64,000 nucleotides of DNA, from assembly GCF_026810225.1 (NCBI RefSeq), contig NZ_CP113865.1, positions 1,694,001 to 1,758,000 of the forward strand, read 5' to 3'. The stretch comes from Caldicellulosiruptor morganii (GTDB taxonomy: Bacteria; Bacillota; Thermoanaerobacteria; Caldicellulosiruptorales; Caldicellulosiruptoraceae). Numbering within the stretch: position 1 is the stretch's first letter; each line of letters opens with the position of its first letter. Shown here piece after piece: positions 1 to 8,577 of this stretch. A program made the position numbers and the translations under genes. The notes beneath the pieces were generated by a model. That model ran no database searches, had not been told where the DNA came from, and saw only the letters and a program-made list of their open reading frames with translations.

Positions 1-901
1 TAACTTCTTCCAGGGGAATTGTCTTAACATCAATTACCTTGACAATATGATATCCCAAATTGGTCTTTATAATGTTGCTAAGCTCACCTTTTGAAAGTTT
101 AAAAACTTCCTCCTCAAAAACACTGCCATAACTCTGCTCCTTCTCACCTCTTCTAAAGTAATCTATTATACCTCCATTTTTCTTTGTGATGGCATCATCA
201 GAATACTTTTTCGCAAGCTCAGAAATATCCGCACCATTTTTAATCTCTTTTATAAGTTTTTCAGCCAGTTTTCTCTTCTCAGCTTCTTCGGACCCGTTTT
301 TTACTTCCAAAAAGATATCATAAATTTTTACTTTTTTGTATGCATTGATATTCTTCATATAATAATCTTTAATCTCACTATCACCTACAGTAACTTTTTG
401 AGTAACAGCACTATAAAGCTTATTAATCAATCTGGTCTTTTCTAAATCTTTTCGAAAACGATTTTCATCTGATCCTATCTTCTTTAAATATTCATTAAAA
501 TACTTCAACATCTCAGAATTTGACTTAATATCTGATATGTATTTATCTACTTCTTTCTTTTCCTCACTGCTCAAAGTAATATTTCGTCTCTTTATTTCCT
601 GCAAACATAATGTTTCTTCAATCAAAACATCAAACAATTCATCCTTCAACAGGTCACGATATTTTTTGCCGTTAATAACCTGATCAAGTATATCCTGCCG
701 AGAAGAGAATTGTATCGCATTTTCCTTCAAAGTATTGTATCTTATTTTATACTCATTTTTTCTAATTTGAGTATCATTCACCACCAAAACCACTCTATTA
801 TTGTCAATAAAATTCTTAATGTTCTCTCTGAACAAAACCAAAAGTCCACAAATCAAAATCAGAGCCAAAAATACAAATTTAAATATTCTCCCTTTTCTCA
901 C
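1..901 (-). CDS. Foldase / parvulin-type peptidyl-prolyl isomerase (PrsA/SurA-like), C-terminus cut by the window edge
   Basis: The reading frame is open from a GTG at 901, preceded by a good AGGAGAG ribosome site, to the window edge: 300 codons without a stop. An N-terminal hydrophobic segment (about residues 6-22) is a signal peptide or anchor. It is followed by a helical chaperone-like region and, from about residue 200, a parvulin rotamase domain ending in the typical GYHIVKV motif. This family folds exported proteins outside the membrane. The DUF2273 gene lies 61 bases upstream on the same strand and is probably co-transcribed. I cannot see a lipobox cysteine, so PrsA lipoprotein status is not supported. 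The family call is firm; the exact orthology is not. Confidence 0.85.
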   Translation of the reverse strand, partial: MRKGRIFKFVFLALILICGLLVLFRENIKNFIDNNRVVLVVNDTQIRKNEYKIRYNTLKENAIQFSSRQDILDQVINGKKYRDLLKDELFDVLIEETLCLQEIKRRNITLSSEEKKEVDKYISDIKSNSEMLKYFNEYLKKIGSDENRFRKDLEKTRLINKLYSAVTQKVTVGDSEIKDYYMKNINAYKKVKIYDIFLEVKNGSEEAEKRKLAEKLIKEIKNGADISELAKKYSDDAITKKNGGIIDYFRRGEKEQSYGSVFEEEVFKLSKGELSNIIKTNLGYHIVKVIDVKTIPLEEV

Positions 902-962
902 AATCTTCTCTCCTTTACATTTTTTAGTTATAAAACAAAACACCTTCTCACCATATTATATC

Positions 963-1157
963 TTACTTAAAAAAATCTTTAAACTTTTCAGCTTTGATAT
1001 ACTTTTTGCCCAAAAAAACACCCACTCCAACCGCCAGCAACAAAATTACAGTTTTAAGAATTCCTATTTCAAAAATCAAAAGAACTATAATCAGCGCTAT
1101 AACTCCACCAATAATTTTGCCAAAATTTGAATAAAGAAAATCATCAAATTTGTTCAT
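963..1157 (-). CDS. Small DUF2273-type membrane protein
   Basis: A 64-residue protein with two adjacent hydrophobic helices (about residues 15-32 and 34-50) ending in a lysine-rich tail. This is the layout of the DUF2273 family, small integral membrane proteins usually found beside Asp23/AmaP envelope-stress genes. A GGGGGAG ribosome site precedes the ATG. No Asp23 gene is next to it here; the upstream DNA holds transposase debris instead. The function of the family is not established, and a structural role at the envelope is inference from its usual neighbours. Confidence 0.7.
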   Translation of the reverse strand: MNKFDDFLYSNFGKIIGGVIALIIVLLIFEIGILKTVILLLAVGVGVFLGKKYIKAEKFKDFFK

Positions 1158-1256
1158 TATTTTACTCCCCCTTCTTGCTCTTGAACAATTGCTACATTAA
1201 TTCTTCTTGTTTTCATTTTTAACTTTTTACATTATGACCAAGTGCGATTATATTAA

Positions 1257-1285
1257 ATTATAGTGCAATAATATAAAAATTTCAA
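1257..1285 (-). promoter_or_regulatory. Promoter for the DUF2273-foldase pair
   Basis: On the minus strand a TTGAAA -35 box (1280-1285) and a TATAAT -10 box (1257-1262) are separated by 17 bases, about 100 bases upstream of the DUF2273 start. This is a sigma-A-like promoter read by eye. Confidence 0.6.
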
Positions 1286-1400
1286 CATTAAATATTAGAT
1301 CTGCCTCTCTCAATATATCTTGTTTGTTGTAAAATTAAATGCAACAGGGGTCATAAATTATCATTTCTTAAATTAATTCAGCTCAAAATCGAAAAAATTT

Positions 1401-1593
1401 TTCATATGATAACATTGAAGAATATTTGCAAAGAAGAAAAGATTACAATTTTCCTGACCCACCAGACAGATGTTCTTATCCTGACTGCAGGGGCAGAGTA
1501 AAACTAAAAAAGCACGATTTTTACTATCTCACTGAACTTTTAAAATCTAAAGATATCATTCTTCATCAAATGAATGAGAAGAAAGTGAAATAG
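1401..1593 (+). pseudogene. Remnant of a zinc-finger transposase-like N-terminus
   Basis: The frame reads EEYLQRRKDYNFPDPPDRCS and continues through CRGRVKLKKHDFYYL to a TAG at 1591-1593. It has no start codon and no C-terminal domain. The two cysteines after the proline-rich start resemble the zinc-ribbon N-terminus of transposase-like DUF6431 proteins. It reads as a decayed fragment, possibly of a different element from the ISL3 debris that follows directly. Confidence 0.45.
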
Positions 1594-2245
1594 AACTTTG
1601 CATAAGTCAGGGACAAAATCCCATAAATGTAATAAATATAGTAATATTACAACTAAGCTACATGATTATCACAAACAGAAGGTAAAAGACATACCTATAA
1701 TGGGCAAGAAAACATATTTGATTATAAGAAAGAGAATATATGTCTGCTATGTTTACTGGACTTTAGAAAATTTGAGAAAAATAGTACAAAAGGAATTAGG
1801 AAGTAATTTGAGAAAGTATTTTAAGAGGAGCAGGAAATTATTATTGAAGAGTTATGAAGAACTTGAACCTGAGCAAAGAGAATAATTAGAAGTAATGTTT
1901 TTCTGCAACCAAGATTTGAAAAAAAGCCCATCAGCTCAAAGAAGAATTTAAGAGAGTGTTAAAGAGCAGTAATTCTGAAGAAGCAAGACTCATATTAAAA
2001 AAGTGGATAGAAGAAAAGAAGAAGCGAAGTGGACTTTTATAAATTTATGAGATGTGTAAAGGTTTTTAGAAGCTGGTTTTCGGAAACAGTAAAATGCATT
2101 TGATGTTTCATATACAAATAGTACGACAGAGGGTTTTAACAACAAAATAAAGGTACTTAAGAGGAATGGATTTGGATACAGGAACTTTGAAAGATTTAGG
2201 AAGAGGATTTTTTACAGTTTTGGTAGATAAGTTGAAAGGTTTGAA
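1594..2245 (+). pseudogene. Degenerate ISL3-family transposase
   Basis: The stretch 1598-1885 encodes KLHDYHKQKVKDIPIMGKK followed by the basic YLIIRKRIYVC segment, typical of the N-terminal zinc-ribbon and HTH region of ISL3 transposases. After an internal deletion and several stops, the typical C-terminus TTEGFNNKIKVLKRNGFGYR reappears around 2125-2190. Most of the catalytic middle (DDE region) is missing, so the element is dead. Terminal inverted repeats were not recognised. It probably displaced whatever once preceded DUF2273. Confidence 0.75.
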
Positions 2246-2350
2246 TATTTAAAAAGCTACTGTATGAGTGGGCGGGTGTGGTATTGGTTTTTTGGATTGG
2301 TTTACCTATAATAGGTATGTATAACATTTAATGTATATTTGAAAAAACTA

Positions 2351-2378
2351 AAAAGGTGGGCATTCAGGATACCCACCT
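2351..2378 (-). terminator. Intrinsic terminator of the MMPL gene
   Basis: GGTGGG/CCCACC hairpin followed on the minus strand by a T-run, 30 bases after the MMPL stop codon. Confidence 0.75.
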
Positions 2379-2405
2379 CACTACTTGACAATGAGCCGAT
2401 CATTT

Positions 2406-5400
2406 TTATACTATATCCTTTTTTATCCTCATCAAACTATTGAACAAAAGTGGCAGCAGGAAAAATGCAAGCAAAACAAGTCCTATCACAACACACACTG
2501 AAACCTGCATGAGCGTTAAAATCCCGGATGGCAGCATTGCCGCAAACGTGCCTGCCAAAATTATTACAGCCGATGTTACAACATGACCGATGTTTGCCGA
2601 GGTAAACCTTAGCGCCTCTGAAAGCTCCAAATTCCTGTATTCATAAAATCTTATCAGCAAAAATACGCTGTAGTCTATACCCAGAGCCAAAAACACAACA
2701 AAGGTGAAAAATGGCACCGCCCAGTTGAGCGCTTCATATTTAAATATTCCTTTAAAAATCATCTCTGTTATAGAAAGTGCAAGATAGTAATCAATAAAAA
2801 CTATTGCCACAACCGCTGCCGCATTGAATATTGACTTTGAAATAATGAACATCAAAAGCAAAATGCTAATTATCATTATGAGTCTCAAAGTCCTGAAATC
2901 TTTAAAATAGATGCTTTTCAAATCGTGATTGCTTGACGATATTCCGCCAACACCAAATTCAGTGAATTTTGTATCAACAAACTCCAAAGAGTTTTTCAAA
3001 ACCTTTTCAACACTGTCAACAATATCTATTGCTTTGTTTGTATAAGGATTGGTGTCAAGGATAAGGATAATCTTTGTTATTTTTCTGCTCTTATCCATGT
3101 ATGAATCCAGTGCTTTTTCAAAATTACTGCTTTCAAGAGCCCCGGGTGGCACATAGAATATATTTGTGTTTTTGTATCCTTCAAAATAATCTTTGAACTT
3201 TTGCATGGAATCTGTCATTTTTTCAAGGGCATCAGAAATTTGCAAAAGCCCGGACTTCAAACTTGAAATCCCCGTTTCAAGCTGGTTTACTTTCATTAGT
3301 ATCTGTTCTTTTTGAGTATCAAACTCTTTCAGTTTTGAATACATCAGCTCAGTGCCTGAAATAACCTCTTTCTGTCCATTATAAATCCTGGTATACCCAT
3401 CAACAATCTGTCTTTGCGCTGTGGCAAGCTGTTTGGAAGCAGCTGATATAGCATCTATTGAAGAAGAAATAAGCTTTAGCGCTCTGTCGGCTTCGGAAAT
3501 CTTATTAGAAATATTTTGATATTCAGAAGAAAACTCTTTTACCTTAGATACCAGAACATTGCTCTGGTCTTCTATCCTGCTGATTATTTCCAAAGCCATC
3601 AGGTAATTGATATCCTTTGCCAGCTCCGGATACTTACCTGATAGTGCTTTCAAATTTTGACCTGCAGATTTTATGCTTGACACAAGAAGCTCAATTTGAC
3701 TGATATCAAATCCAGCCATTTTATCCTTCAAAGAATTTATAGATGCAGTGTATTGATTATAGAATTCTTTAAAACCAGAAGACAGCCTGCTACTGCCTTT
3801 AGATAGCTCCTCAAGACCTGCATACACTTTTTGCGAGCCATCCAACCCCTTTGCAAAACCATCATTTATCTTTTCAAGTGATACTTTTACAGTATAGATA
3901 CCATTTTCAAGCTGTGAGATTCCTGAAATTAGCTTTTGCACATCAAATTCCTTTGCGGACATATTCAAATTTCTATTTATCTCTTCAATTGCAGAATTGA
4001 CTTTTACAAGTCCATCCTTGACACTGTCAATACCTCTAATAACTGTGTCTGCCTGTTTTGATAAAGTGAACTCTTCTATAACCTTACCCTGCGGTCTTGT
4101 TACAGAATAAACCTCTTTTATCCCCTCTTGTTTGCTCAAAATTTCAGATATTTTTTCAATGCTTGCCAGAGCATCGGATGTTGCCAGGCTGCGATCTGAT
4201 TTTAAATAAATTGTCACAGGAAATGTTTTGCCTATGCTGAAGTTTTTAGAAATAATGTTAAATCCTCTTACTGATTTGTACTTTTCTGAAAGCTCATTTA
4301 AAGTGTTAAATGACAGATCACCACGCACAGATAACAAAAATGGTATGCAAAGTATTACAACAGTAGTAAGAACCACATAAGGATACTTTGTTGACAGTCT
4401 TGCAAAACTTTCCCATAGTTTGCTGTGAGTGTGTTTTATCTCCTTGCTAAAAGGCCACAGAAGATTTTTACCAAAAATTTTTAACACAGCCGGGACCAGA
4501 GTCAAAAGCACAAGCAAAAGCACAAGCACACTTATTGCAATTGCTACCATTGCCCTGAAAAAGTTAAAAGATGCCGCTGCAAATGCCGAAAATCCAGCAA
4601 ATACAGTAAGACAGCTGAATATAACAGTTCTTCCCGCTGTTTTGTAAGTAGTCAATATAGCTTCATCTATGTTTTTGCCGTTTGCAAGTTCCTCTTTGAA
4701 TCTTGAAATAATCAGGAGATTATAATCAGTTCCTATACCAAAGAGCGAAACAACTATAAAAGTCCTTGTAAAGGTATTGATTGGAAAATTGAACCTATCC
4801 GTTAAATGTCCCACCAGGCTCAGAGAAACCAAAAATGAAACGCCTACTGTCAAAAGTGAAACAATCGGAGTCACAGGTGAGCGGAAAACAAGAACCAGAA
4901 CAATAATTATAAAAACAATTGTGATTATATCAGTCTTTTTGACACCATCCTCAGAAGCCTTTACAAAGTCCTGGGTTATTAAATCTCCACCTGTCAGATA
5001 TATTTCCAGGTTTTTTGGTTTTTCAACAGAGTCAATATATCTGTAAATATCATCTCTTATTTCAATAATTTCTCTCTTTGTCTTGTTTACCTGAATGCTT
5101 ACAAGTATAACCTTATTGTTGGGTGATACATAGTAACTTTTAAGTTCTGAATTTTTAAAATGAGTCGAAACATTTCCCACGCTGTATTTCTCTTTTTTAG
5201 TATCAAGTTCATCAATTATCTGCCTTGCAACCGAATAATCTTTTGCTGATAAACCATTTCTGTCATAAAATACTATCGCTATTGTTGAAAGCTTTTTATC
5301 TTTTGGAACACCCTGATATTCTTTTTCCAGAGCTGCTGCAACTTGAGACGGATAAGTGCTGCCAATCCTGGGCTCACCTTTTAAACGCACCAATTTGTTT

Positions 5401-5486
5401 ATATCGGGCATAGTGATTACAAAGAACAAAGCTATAAAAGCCCAAAGAACAATAGTCACCCAGGGTCTTTTTAAAATTGTCCTCAC
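2406..5486 (-). CDS. MMPL/RND-type membrane transporter
   Basis: A protein of about 1026 residues with the two-repeat RND layout: an N-terminal helix, an extracellular loop, five helices (about 185-345), a second extracellular region and five C-terminal helices. Each helix block has its signature acidic helix, GIGTDYNLLIISRF and ALGIDYSVFLLIRF. The second extracellular region (about 480-790) is unusually long and coiled-coil-like, recalling YdgH/YhgE-type exporters. MMPL proteins move lipids or amphiphiles using proton flow; the substrate here is unknown. A GTG at 5495 is also open, but the GTG at 5486 has the better placed AGAGGTG ribosome site. A palindromic operator-like site lies upstream, and no regulator gene is adjacent. 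Confidence 0.85.
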   Translation of the reverse strand: MRTILKRPWVTIVLWAFIALFFVITMPDINKLVRLKGEPRIGSTYPSQVAAALEKEYQGVPKDKKLSTIAIVFYDRNGLSAKDYSVARQIIDELDTKKEKYSVGNVSTHFKNSELKSYYVSPNNKVILVSIQVNKTKREIIEIRDDIYRYIDSVEKPKNLEIYLTGGDLITQDFVKASEDGVKKTDIITIVFIIIVLVLVFRSPVTPIVSLLTVGVSFLVSLSLVGHLTDRFNFPINTFTRTFIVVSLFGIGTDYNLLIISRFKEELANGKNIDEAILTTYKTAGRTVIFSCLTVFAGFSAFAAASFNFFRAMVAIAISVLVLLLVLLTLVPAVLKIFGKNLLWPFSKEIKHTHSKLWESFARLSTKYPYVVLTTVVILCIPFLLSVRGDLSFNTLNELSEKYKSVRGFNIISKNFSIGKTFPVTIYLKSDRSLATSDALASIEKISEILSKQEGIKEVYSVTRPQGKVIEEFTLSKQADTVIRGIDSVKDGLVKVNSAIEEINRNLNMSAKEFDVQKLISGISQLENGIYTVKVSLEKINDGFAKGLDGSQKVYAGLEELSKGSSRLSSGFKEFYNQYTASINSLKDKMAGFDISQIELLVSSIKSAGQNLKALSGKYPELAKDINYLMALEIISRIEDQSNVLVSKVKEFSSEYQNISNKISEADRALKLISSSIDAISAASKQLATAQRQIVDGYTRIYNGQKEVISGTELMYSKLKEFDTQKEQILMKVNQLETGISSLKSGLLQISDALEKMTDSMQKFKDYFEGYKNTNIFYVPPGALESSNFEKALDSYMDKSRKITKIILILDTNPYTNKAIDIVDSVEKVLKNSLEFVDTKFTEFGVGGISSSNHDLKSIYFKDFRTLRLIMIISILLLMFIISKSIFNAAAVVAIVFIDYYLALSITEMIFKGIFKYEALNWAVPFFTFVVFLALGIDYSVFLLIRFYEYRNLELSEALRFTSANIGHVVTSAVIILAGTFAAMLPSGILTLMQVSVCVVIGLVLLAFFLLPLLFNSLMRIKKDIV

Positions 5487-5521
5487 ACACCTCACCTCTT
5501 ATTCAATATTTACACAGCTTA

Positions 5522-5564
5522 TTTTAACACATCAAATGAACAACAGTCAATGACTATCAGTCAA
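5522..5564 (-). promoter_or_regulatory. MMPL promoter with palindromic operator
   Basis: On the minus strand TTGACT (5545-5550) and TTAAAA (5522-5527) are 17 bases apart. Overlapping and just upstream is TGACT-atc-AGTCA (5551-5563), a 13-base palindrome of the kind TetR-family repressors bind. MMPL/YdgH-type genes are often TetR-controlled, but no regulator is visible here, so the binder is inferred. Confidence 0.45.
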
Positions 5565-5584
5565 TTTAATTTGCAAAACAAAAA

Positions 5585-5618
5585 AGCTTTTGCGAAGGTT
5601 TTTGCCTTCACAAAAGCT
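5585..5618 (-). terminator. Terminator hairpin after P1 (array copy 1 of 7)
   Basis: AGCTTTTGCGAAGG / CCTTCACAAAAGCT hairpin followed by T6 on the minus strand. The same hairpin recurs after every paralog in the array and after tyrS. Confidence 0.8.
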
Positions 5619-5635
5619 CTAATTAAGCAGTGCTC

Positions 5636-6394
5636 TCAGTATTCTATACCAATCTTTTTAGCAAACTCTCTCAACATATTCTCTGTCTCTTTCCTCGACT
5701 TTTCCAGAATCTCTTCATAATCTTTCTTCCATATCTCAACATCCGCTCTGTCTATACCATTCCTCTTCGCATGTACCTTTCCCTCGTCTGTCTCAAAAAA
5801 CCACTTCTCCTTTATCCTCCAGTCATATCTCACATTAAAATACTTTGGTCTGTTGTCAAGTTCAAACTCTTTATACTTTTCCCAAACTTCTCGCCAGTTC
5901 TGTGGATTTTCTCTAAGCTCCCTCAGCAATTCCCTATACACCTTTATCGCTTCCATTGCAAGCTCTTCTCTTGCCTTGAAGTCAAGTATATACCATTTGC
6001 TATAATTCTCAGGATGCTCTGCTATGTCTTTGCTCTTCTCTTTGTAATACCCGGATTCATAATAATCAGCTAAAGCAGAGCATCCATTTCCAATAATGCC
6101 ATATAATTTCCTTATTCTCTTGTCAGTAAGTTTATCTATCGAATTACCAAATAAAGGAATAATATCATCTTCACTTTCAATCTGACTCTTCTGTGTCAAG
6201 CTCTGACTTTCATCTTTTTCGTAAACCACCTCATCCACTCTCTCTCCATTCTCGGATGCCAGTGCTATCTTCTGCACACCTTCAGATACTCCTCTTCCTG
6301 CTCCTGCACTCCCTCTGTTTAGCAAAATTCCTGCTCCTGTTAAACTTAATAAAAATATTCCTACCAGCACCATTATAACCACTCTTCTTTTCAT
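5636..6394 (-). CDS. Array paralog P1: unrecognised exported/membrane-anchored 252-residue protein
   Basis: I do not recognise this family. The N-terminus MKRR plus a hydrophobic stretch (about 5-25, no cysteine) is a signal peptide or signal anchor. A Gly/Ser/Glu-rich linker (about 28-75) follows, then a charged, mostly helical domain (about 85-252) with a conserved SKDIAEHPE motif, RELRENPQ.WREVWEKY and a C-terminal KKIGIEY. P1 carries block type A at residues 72-107 (EDDIIPLFGNSIDKL, containing one Cys at 105) and the KWFFET-type block near 197-213. It has its own likely promoter and a GAGAGGTG ribosome site. Last gene of the array. An immunity or inhibitor partner of the neighbouring amidase is possible but only a hypothesis. 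Confidence 0.8.
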   Translation of the reverse strand: MKRRVVIMVLVGIFLLSLTGAGILLNRGSAGAGRGVSEGVQKIALASENGERVDEVVYEKDESQSLTQKSQIESEDDIIPLFGNSIDKLTDKRIRKLYGIIGNGCSALADYYESGYYKEKSKDIAEHPENYSKWYILDFKAREELAMEAIKVYRELLRELRENPQNWREVWEKYKEFELDNRPKYFNVRYDWRIKEKWFFETDEGKVHAKRNGIDRADVEIWKKDYEEILEKSRKETENMLREFAKKIGIEY

Positions 6395-6416
6395 CTTCTC
6401 TCACACCTCTCTTCTC

Positions 6417-6453
6417 ATTATTTTGAACTTACCCTGTATAATATTACCCAGTT
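6417..6453 (-). repeat. Remnant of amidase 3' end in front of P1
   Basis: The minus strand reads in frame as NWVILYRVSSK and stop, identical to the last codons of both amidase genes, although no amidase gene is present here. Similar remnants precede P2, P4 and P5. Confidence 0.7.
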
Positions 6454-6466
6454 TGCAATTCTGCAA
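6438..6466 (-). promoter_or_regulatory. Likely P1 promoter
   Basis: TTGCAG (6461-6466), a 17-base spacer and TATTAT (6438-6443) on the minus strand. The -10 box lies inside the amidase-tail remnant. The same arrangement is present before P4 and P5 and, altered, before P2. Confidence 0.45.
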
Positions 6467-6668
6467 CTATTTCACTTTCAACTTTTTCCAATAAATTATT
6501 CCCCTGCCATTACATAAAGCTTCATCTGACAAACTTACATCTTACAAAATCTGCTTTATTTTATTATAACAGCTTCTCTGTAACATATCAATAAAAACTA
6601 ATTTCTCTTCAATCAATATTTTGATTTTTGTATATCTTAAATCAATCCAACAAAATCAAATACAAAAA

Positions 6669-6702
6669 AGCTTTTGTGAAGGTTTTTGCCCTCACAAAAG
6701 CT
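6669..6702 (-). terminator. Terminator hairpin after P2
   Basis: AGCTTTTGTGAAGG / CCCTCACAAAAGCT with one mismatch, followed by a T-run on the minus strand. Array copy 2. Confidence 0.75.
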
Positions 6703-6718
6703 CTCCTAAATATTACAC

Positions 6719-7477
6719 TCAGTATTCTATACCAATCTTTTTAGCAAACTCTCTCAACATATTCTCTGTCTCTCTCCTCGACTTTTCCAGAATCTTTTCA
6801 TAATCCCTCTTCCATATCTCAACATCCGCTCTGTCTAACTTTATTCCATTAGCCTCCATCTGCCTCTTCCCTTCCTCACTATTCAAAAACCACTCCTCCT
6901 TTATCCTCCAATCATAATCTACATTAAAATACTTCGGTCTAATGTCAAGTGTAAACTCTTTATACTTTTCCCAAACTTCTCGCCAGCTCTGTGGATTTTC
7001 TCTAAGCTCCCTCAGCAATTCCCTATACACCCTTATTGCTTCCATTGCAAGCTGCTCTTTTGCCTTGAATTCAAGTATATACAATTTGCTGTAATTCTCA
7101 GGATGTTCTGCTATATCTTTGCTCTTCTCTTTGTAATACCCGGATTCATAATAATCAGCTATGGGTCCTAAAGAAACTGAAATTATATCATAAATCTTCT
7201 TTACCCGCTCATCAGTAAACCTCTCTGTGGGGTCACCATATATAGCATCTTCCACACTTTCCCCCTGACTCTCCTGTGTCAAATTCTGACTTTCATCTTT
7301 TTCGTAAACCACCTCATCCACTCTCTCTCCATTCTCTGATGCCAGTGCTACTCTCTGCACACCTTCAGATACTCCTCTTCCTGCTCCTGCACTCACTCTC
7401 TTTACTAAAATTCCTGCACCCGTTAAACTTAATAAAAATATTCCTACCAGCACCATTATAACTGCTCTTCTTTTCAT
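6719..7477 (-). CDS. Array paralog P2: unrecognised exported/membrane-anchored 252-residue protein
   Basis: Same architecture as P1: basic start, hydrophobic segment 5-25, variable linker and helical C-terminal domain ending KKIGIEY. It differs in blocks. Residues 72-107 are type B (VEDAIYGDPTERFTDERV, no Cys), followed by SLGPIADYYES. The 175-190 block is the unique TLDIRPKYFNV form, and the 197-220 block is the WFLNSEEGKRQMEANG type with two extra residues. The N-terminal block KRVSAGAGRG/VQRV matches P3 and P6 and not P5, its positional partner in the duplication. Function unknown; a role connected with the adjacent secreted amidase is inferred only from linkage. Confidence 0.8.
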   Translation of the reverse strand: MKRRAVIMVLVGIFLLSLTGAGILVKRVSAGAGRGVSEGVQRVALASENGERVDEVVYEKDESQNLTQESQGESVEDAIYGDPTERFTDERVKKIYDIISVSLGPIADYYESGYYKEKSKDIAEHPENYSKLYILEFKAKEQLAMEAIRVYRELLRELRENPQSWREVWEKYKEFTLDIRPKYFNVDYDWRIKEEWFLNSEEGKRQMEANGIKLDRADVEIWKRDYEKILEKSRRETENMLREFAKKIGIEY

Positions 7478-7795
7478 CTTCTCTCACACCTCTCTTCTCA
7501 TTATTTTGAACTTACCCTGTATAAAATAATCCTTTTTGCAATTCTGCAGCTGCTTCACTTTTAACTTTTCCCAATAAATTATTCCCCTATCACTACATAA
7601 AGCTTCATCTGACAAACTTACATCTTACAAAACCTGCTTTATTTTATTATAACAGTTTTCTCTGTAACATATCAATAAAAACTAATTTCTCTTCAATCAA
7701 TATTTTGATTTTTGTATATCTTAAATCAATCCAACAAAATCAAAAGCTTTTGCGAAGGTTTTTCCCCTCACAAAAGCTCTAATTAAGCAGTGCTC
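7478..7795 (-). repeat. Array spacer repeat between P3 and P2 (copy 2 of 4)
   Basis: About 318 bases like 6395-6718. The amidase-tail remnant (7498-7530) is less well kept: the last codons YRVSSK-stop remain but the preceding NWVIL codons have diverged. No gene seen. Confidence 0.75.
7743..7778 (-). terminator. Terminator hairpin after P3
   Basis: Array copy 3 of the AGCTTTTG.GAAGG hairpin. The loop-side arm here is CCCCTCACAAAAGCT, so the top of the stem is weaker. Confidence 0.7.
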
Positions 7796-8554
7796 TTAGT
7801 ATTCTATACCAATCTTTTTAGCAAACTTTCTCAACATATTCTCTGTCTCTTTCCTCGACTTTTCCAGAATCTTTTCATAATCCTTCTTCCACTTCTCAAC
7901 ATCTGCTCTGTCTATACCATTCCTCTTCGCATGTACCTTCCCCTCTTCTGTCTCAAAAAACCACTTCTCCTTTATCCTCCAGTCATAATCTACATTAAAA
8001 TACTTTGGTCTGTTGTCAAGTTCAAACTCTTTATACTTTTCCCAAACTTCTCGCCAGTTCTGTGGATTTTCTCTAAGCTCTCTCATCAATTCCCTATACA
8101 CCCTTATTGCTTCCATTGCAAGCTGCTCTTCTGCCCTGAATTCAAGTATATACAATTTGCTGTAATTCTCAGGATGTTCTGCTATGTCTTTGCTCTTCTC
8201 TTTGTAATACCCGGATTCATAATAATCAGCTAAAGCAGAGCATCCATTTCCAATAATGCCATATAATTTCCTTATTCTCTTGTCAGTAAGTTTATCTATC
8301 GAATTACCAAACAAAGGAATAATATCATCTTCACTTTCAATCTGACTCTTCTGTGTCAAGCTCTGACTTTCATCTTTTTCGTAAACCACCTCATCCACTC
8401 TCTCTCCATTCTCTGATGCCAGTGCTACTCTCTGCACACCTTCAGATACTCCTCTTCCTGCTCCTGCACTCACTCTCTTTACTAAAATTCCTGCACCCGT
8501 TAAACTTAATAAAAATATTCCTACCAGCACCATTATAACTGCTCTTCTTTTCAT
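7796..8554 (-). CDS. Array paralog P3, directly downstream of amidase copy 1
   Basis: Unrecognised family, same layout as P1. Its start is 23 bases after the amidase stop, behind a GAGAGGTG ribosome site, so it is most likely translated from the amidase transcript. Blocks: N-terminal KRVSAGAGRG/VQRV type, type A at 72-107 as in P1 (including the single Cys), RPKYFNVDYDW at about 182-192 and KWFFETEEGKVHAKRNG at 197-213. It shares long stretches with P1 and not with P6, its positional partner in copy 2, which points to exchange between array members. Confidence 0.8.
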   Translation of the reverse strand: MKRRAVIMVLVGIFLLSLTGAGILVKRVSAGAGRGVSEGVQRVALASENGERVDEVVYEKDESQSLTQKSQIESEDDIIPLFGNSIDKLTDKRIRKLYGIIGNGCSALADYYESGYYKEKSKDIAEHPENYSKLYILEFRAEEQLAMEAIRVYRELMRELRENPQNWREVWEKYKEFELDNRPKYFNVDYDWRIKEKWFFETEEGKVHAKRNGIDRADVEKWKKDYEKILEKSRKETENMLRKFAKKIGIEY

Positions 8555-8577
8555 CTTCTCTCACACCTCTCTTCTCA

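Larger units (their letters stand above)
6395..6718 (-). repeat. Array spacer repeat between P2 and P1 (copy 1 of 4)
   Basis: About 320 bases with no gene. From P2 towards P1 it holds the terminator hairpin, an AT-rich leader, the P1 promoter, the amidase-tail remnant and the ribosome site. Nearly identical spacers lie at 7478-7795, 10690-11015 and 11769-12093. Confidence 0.8.
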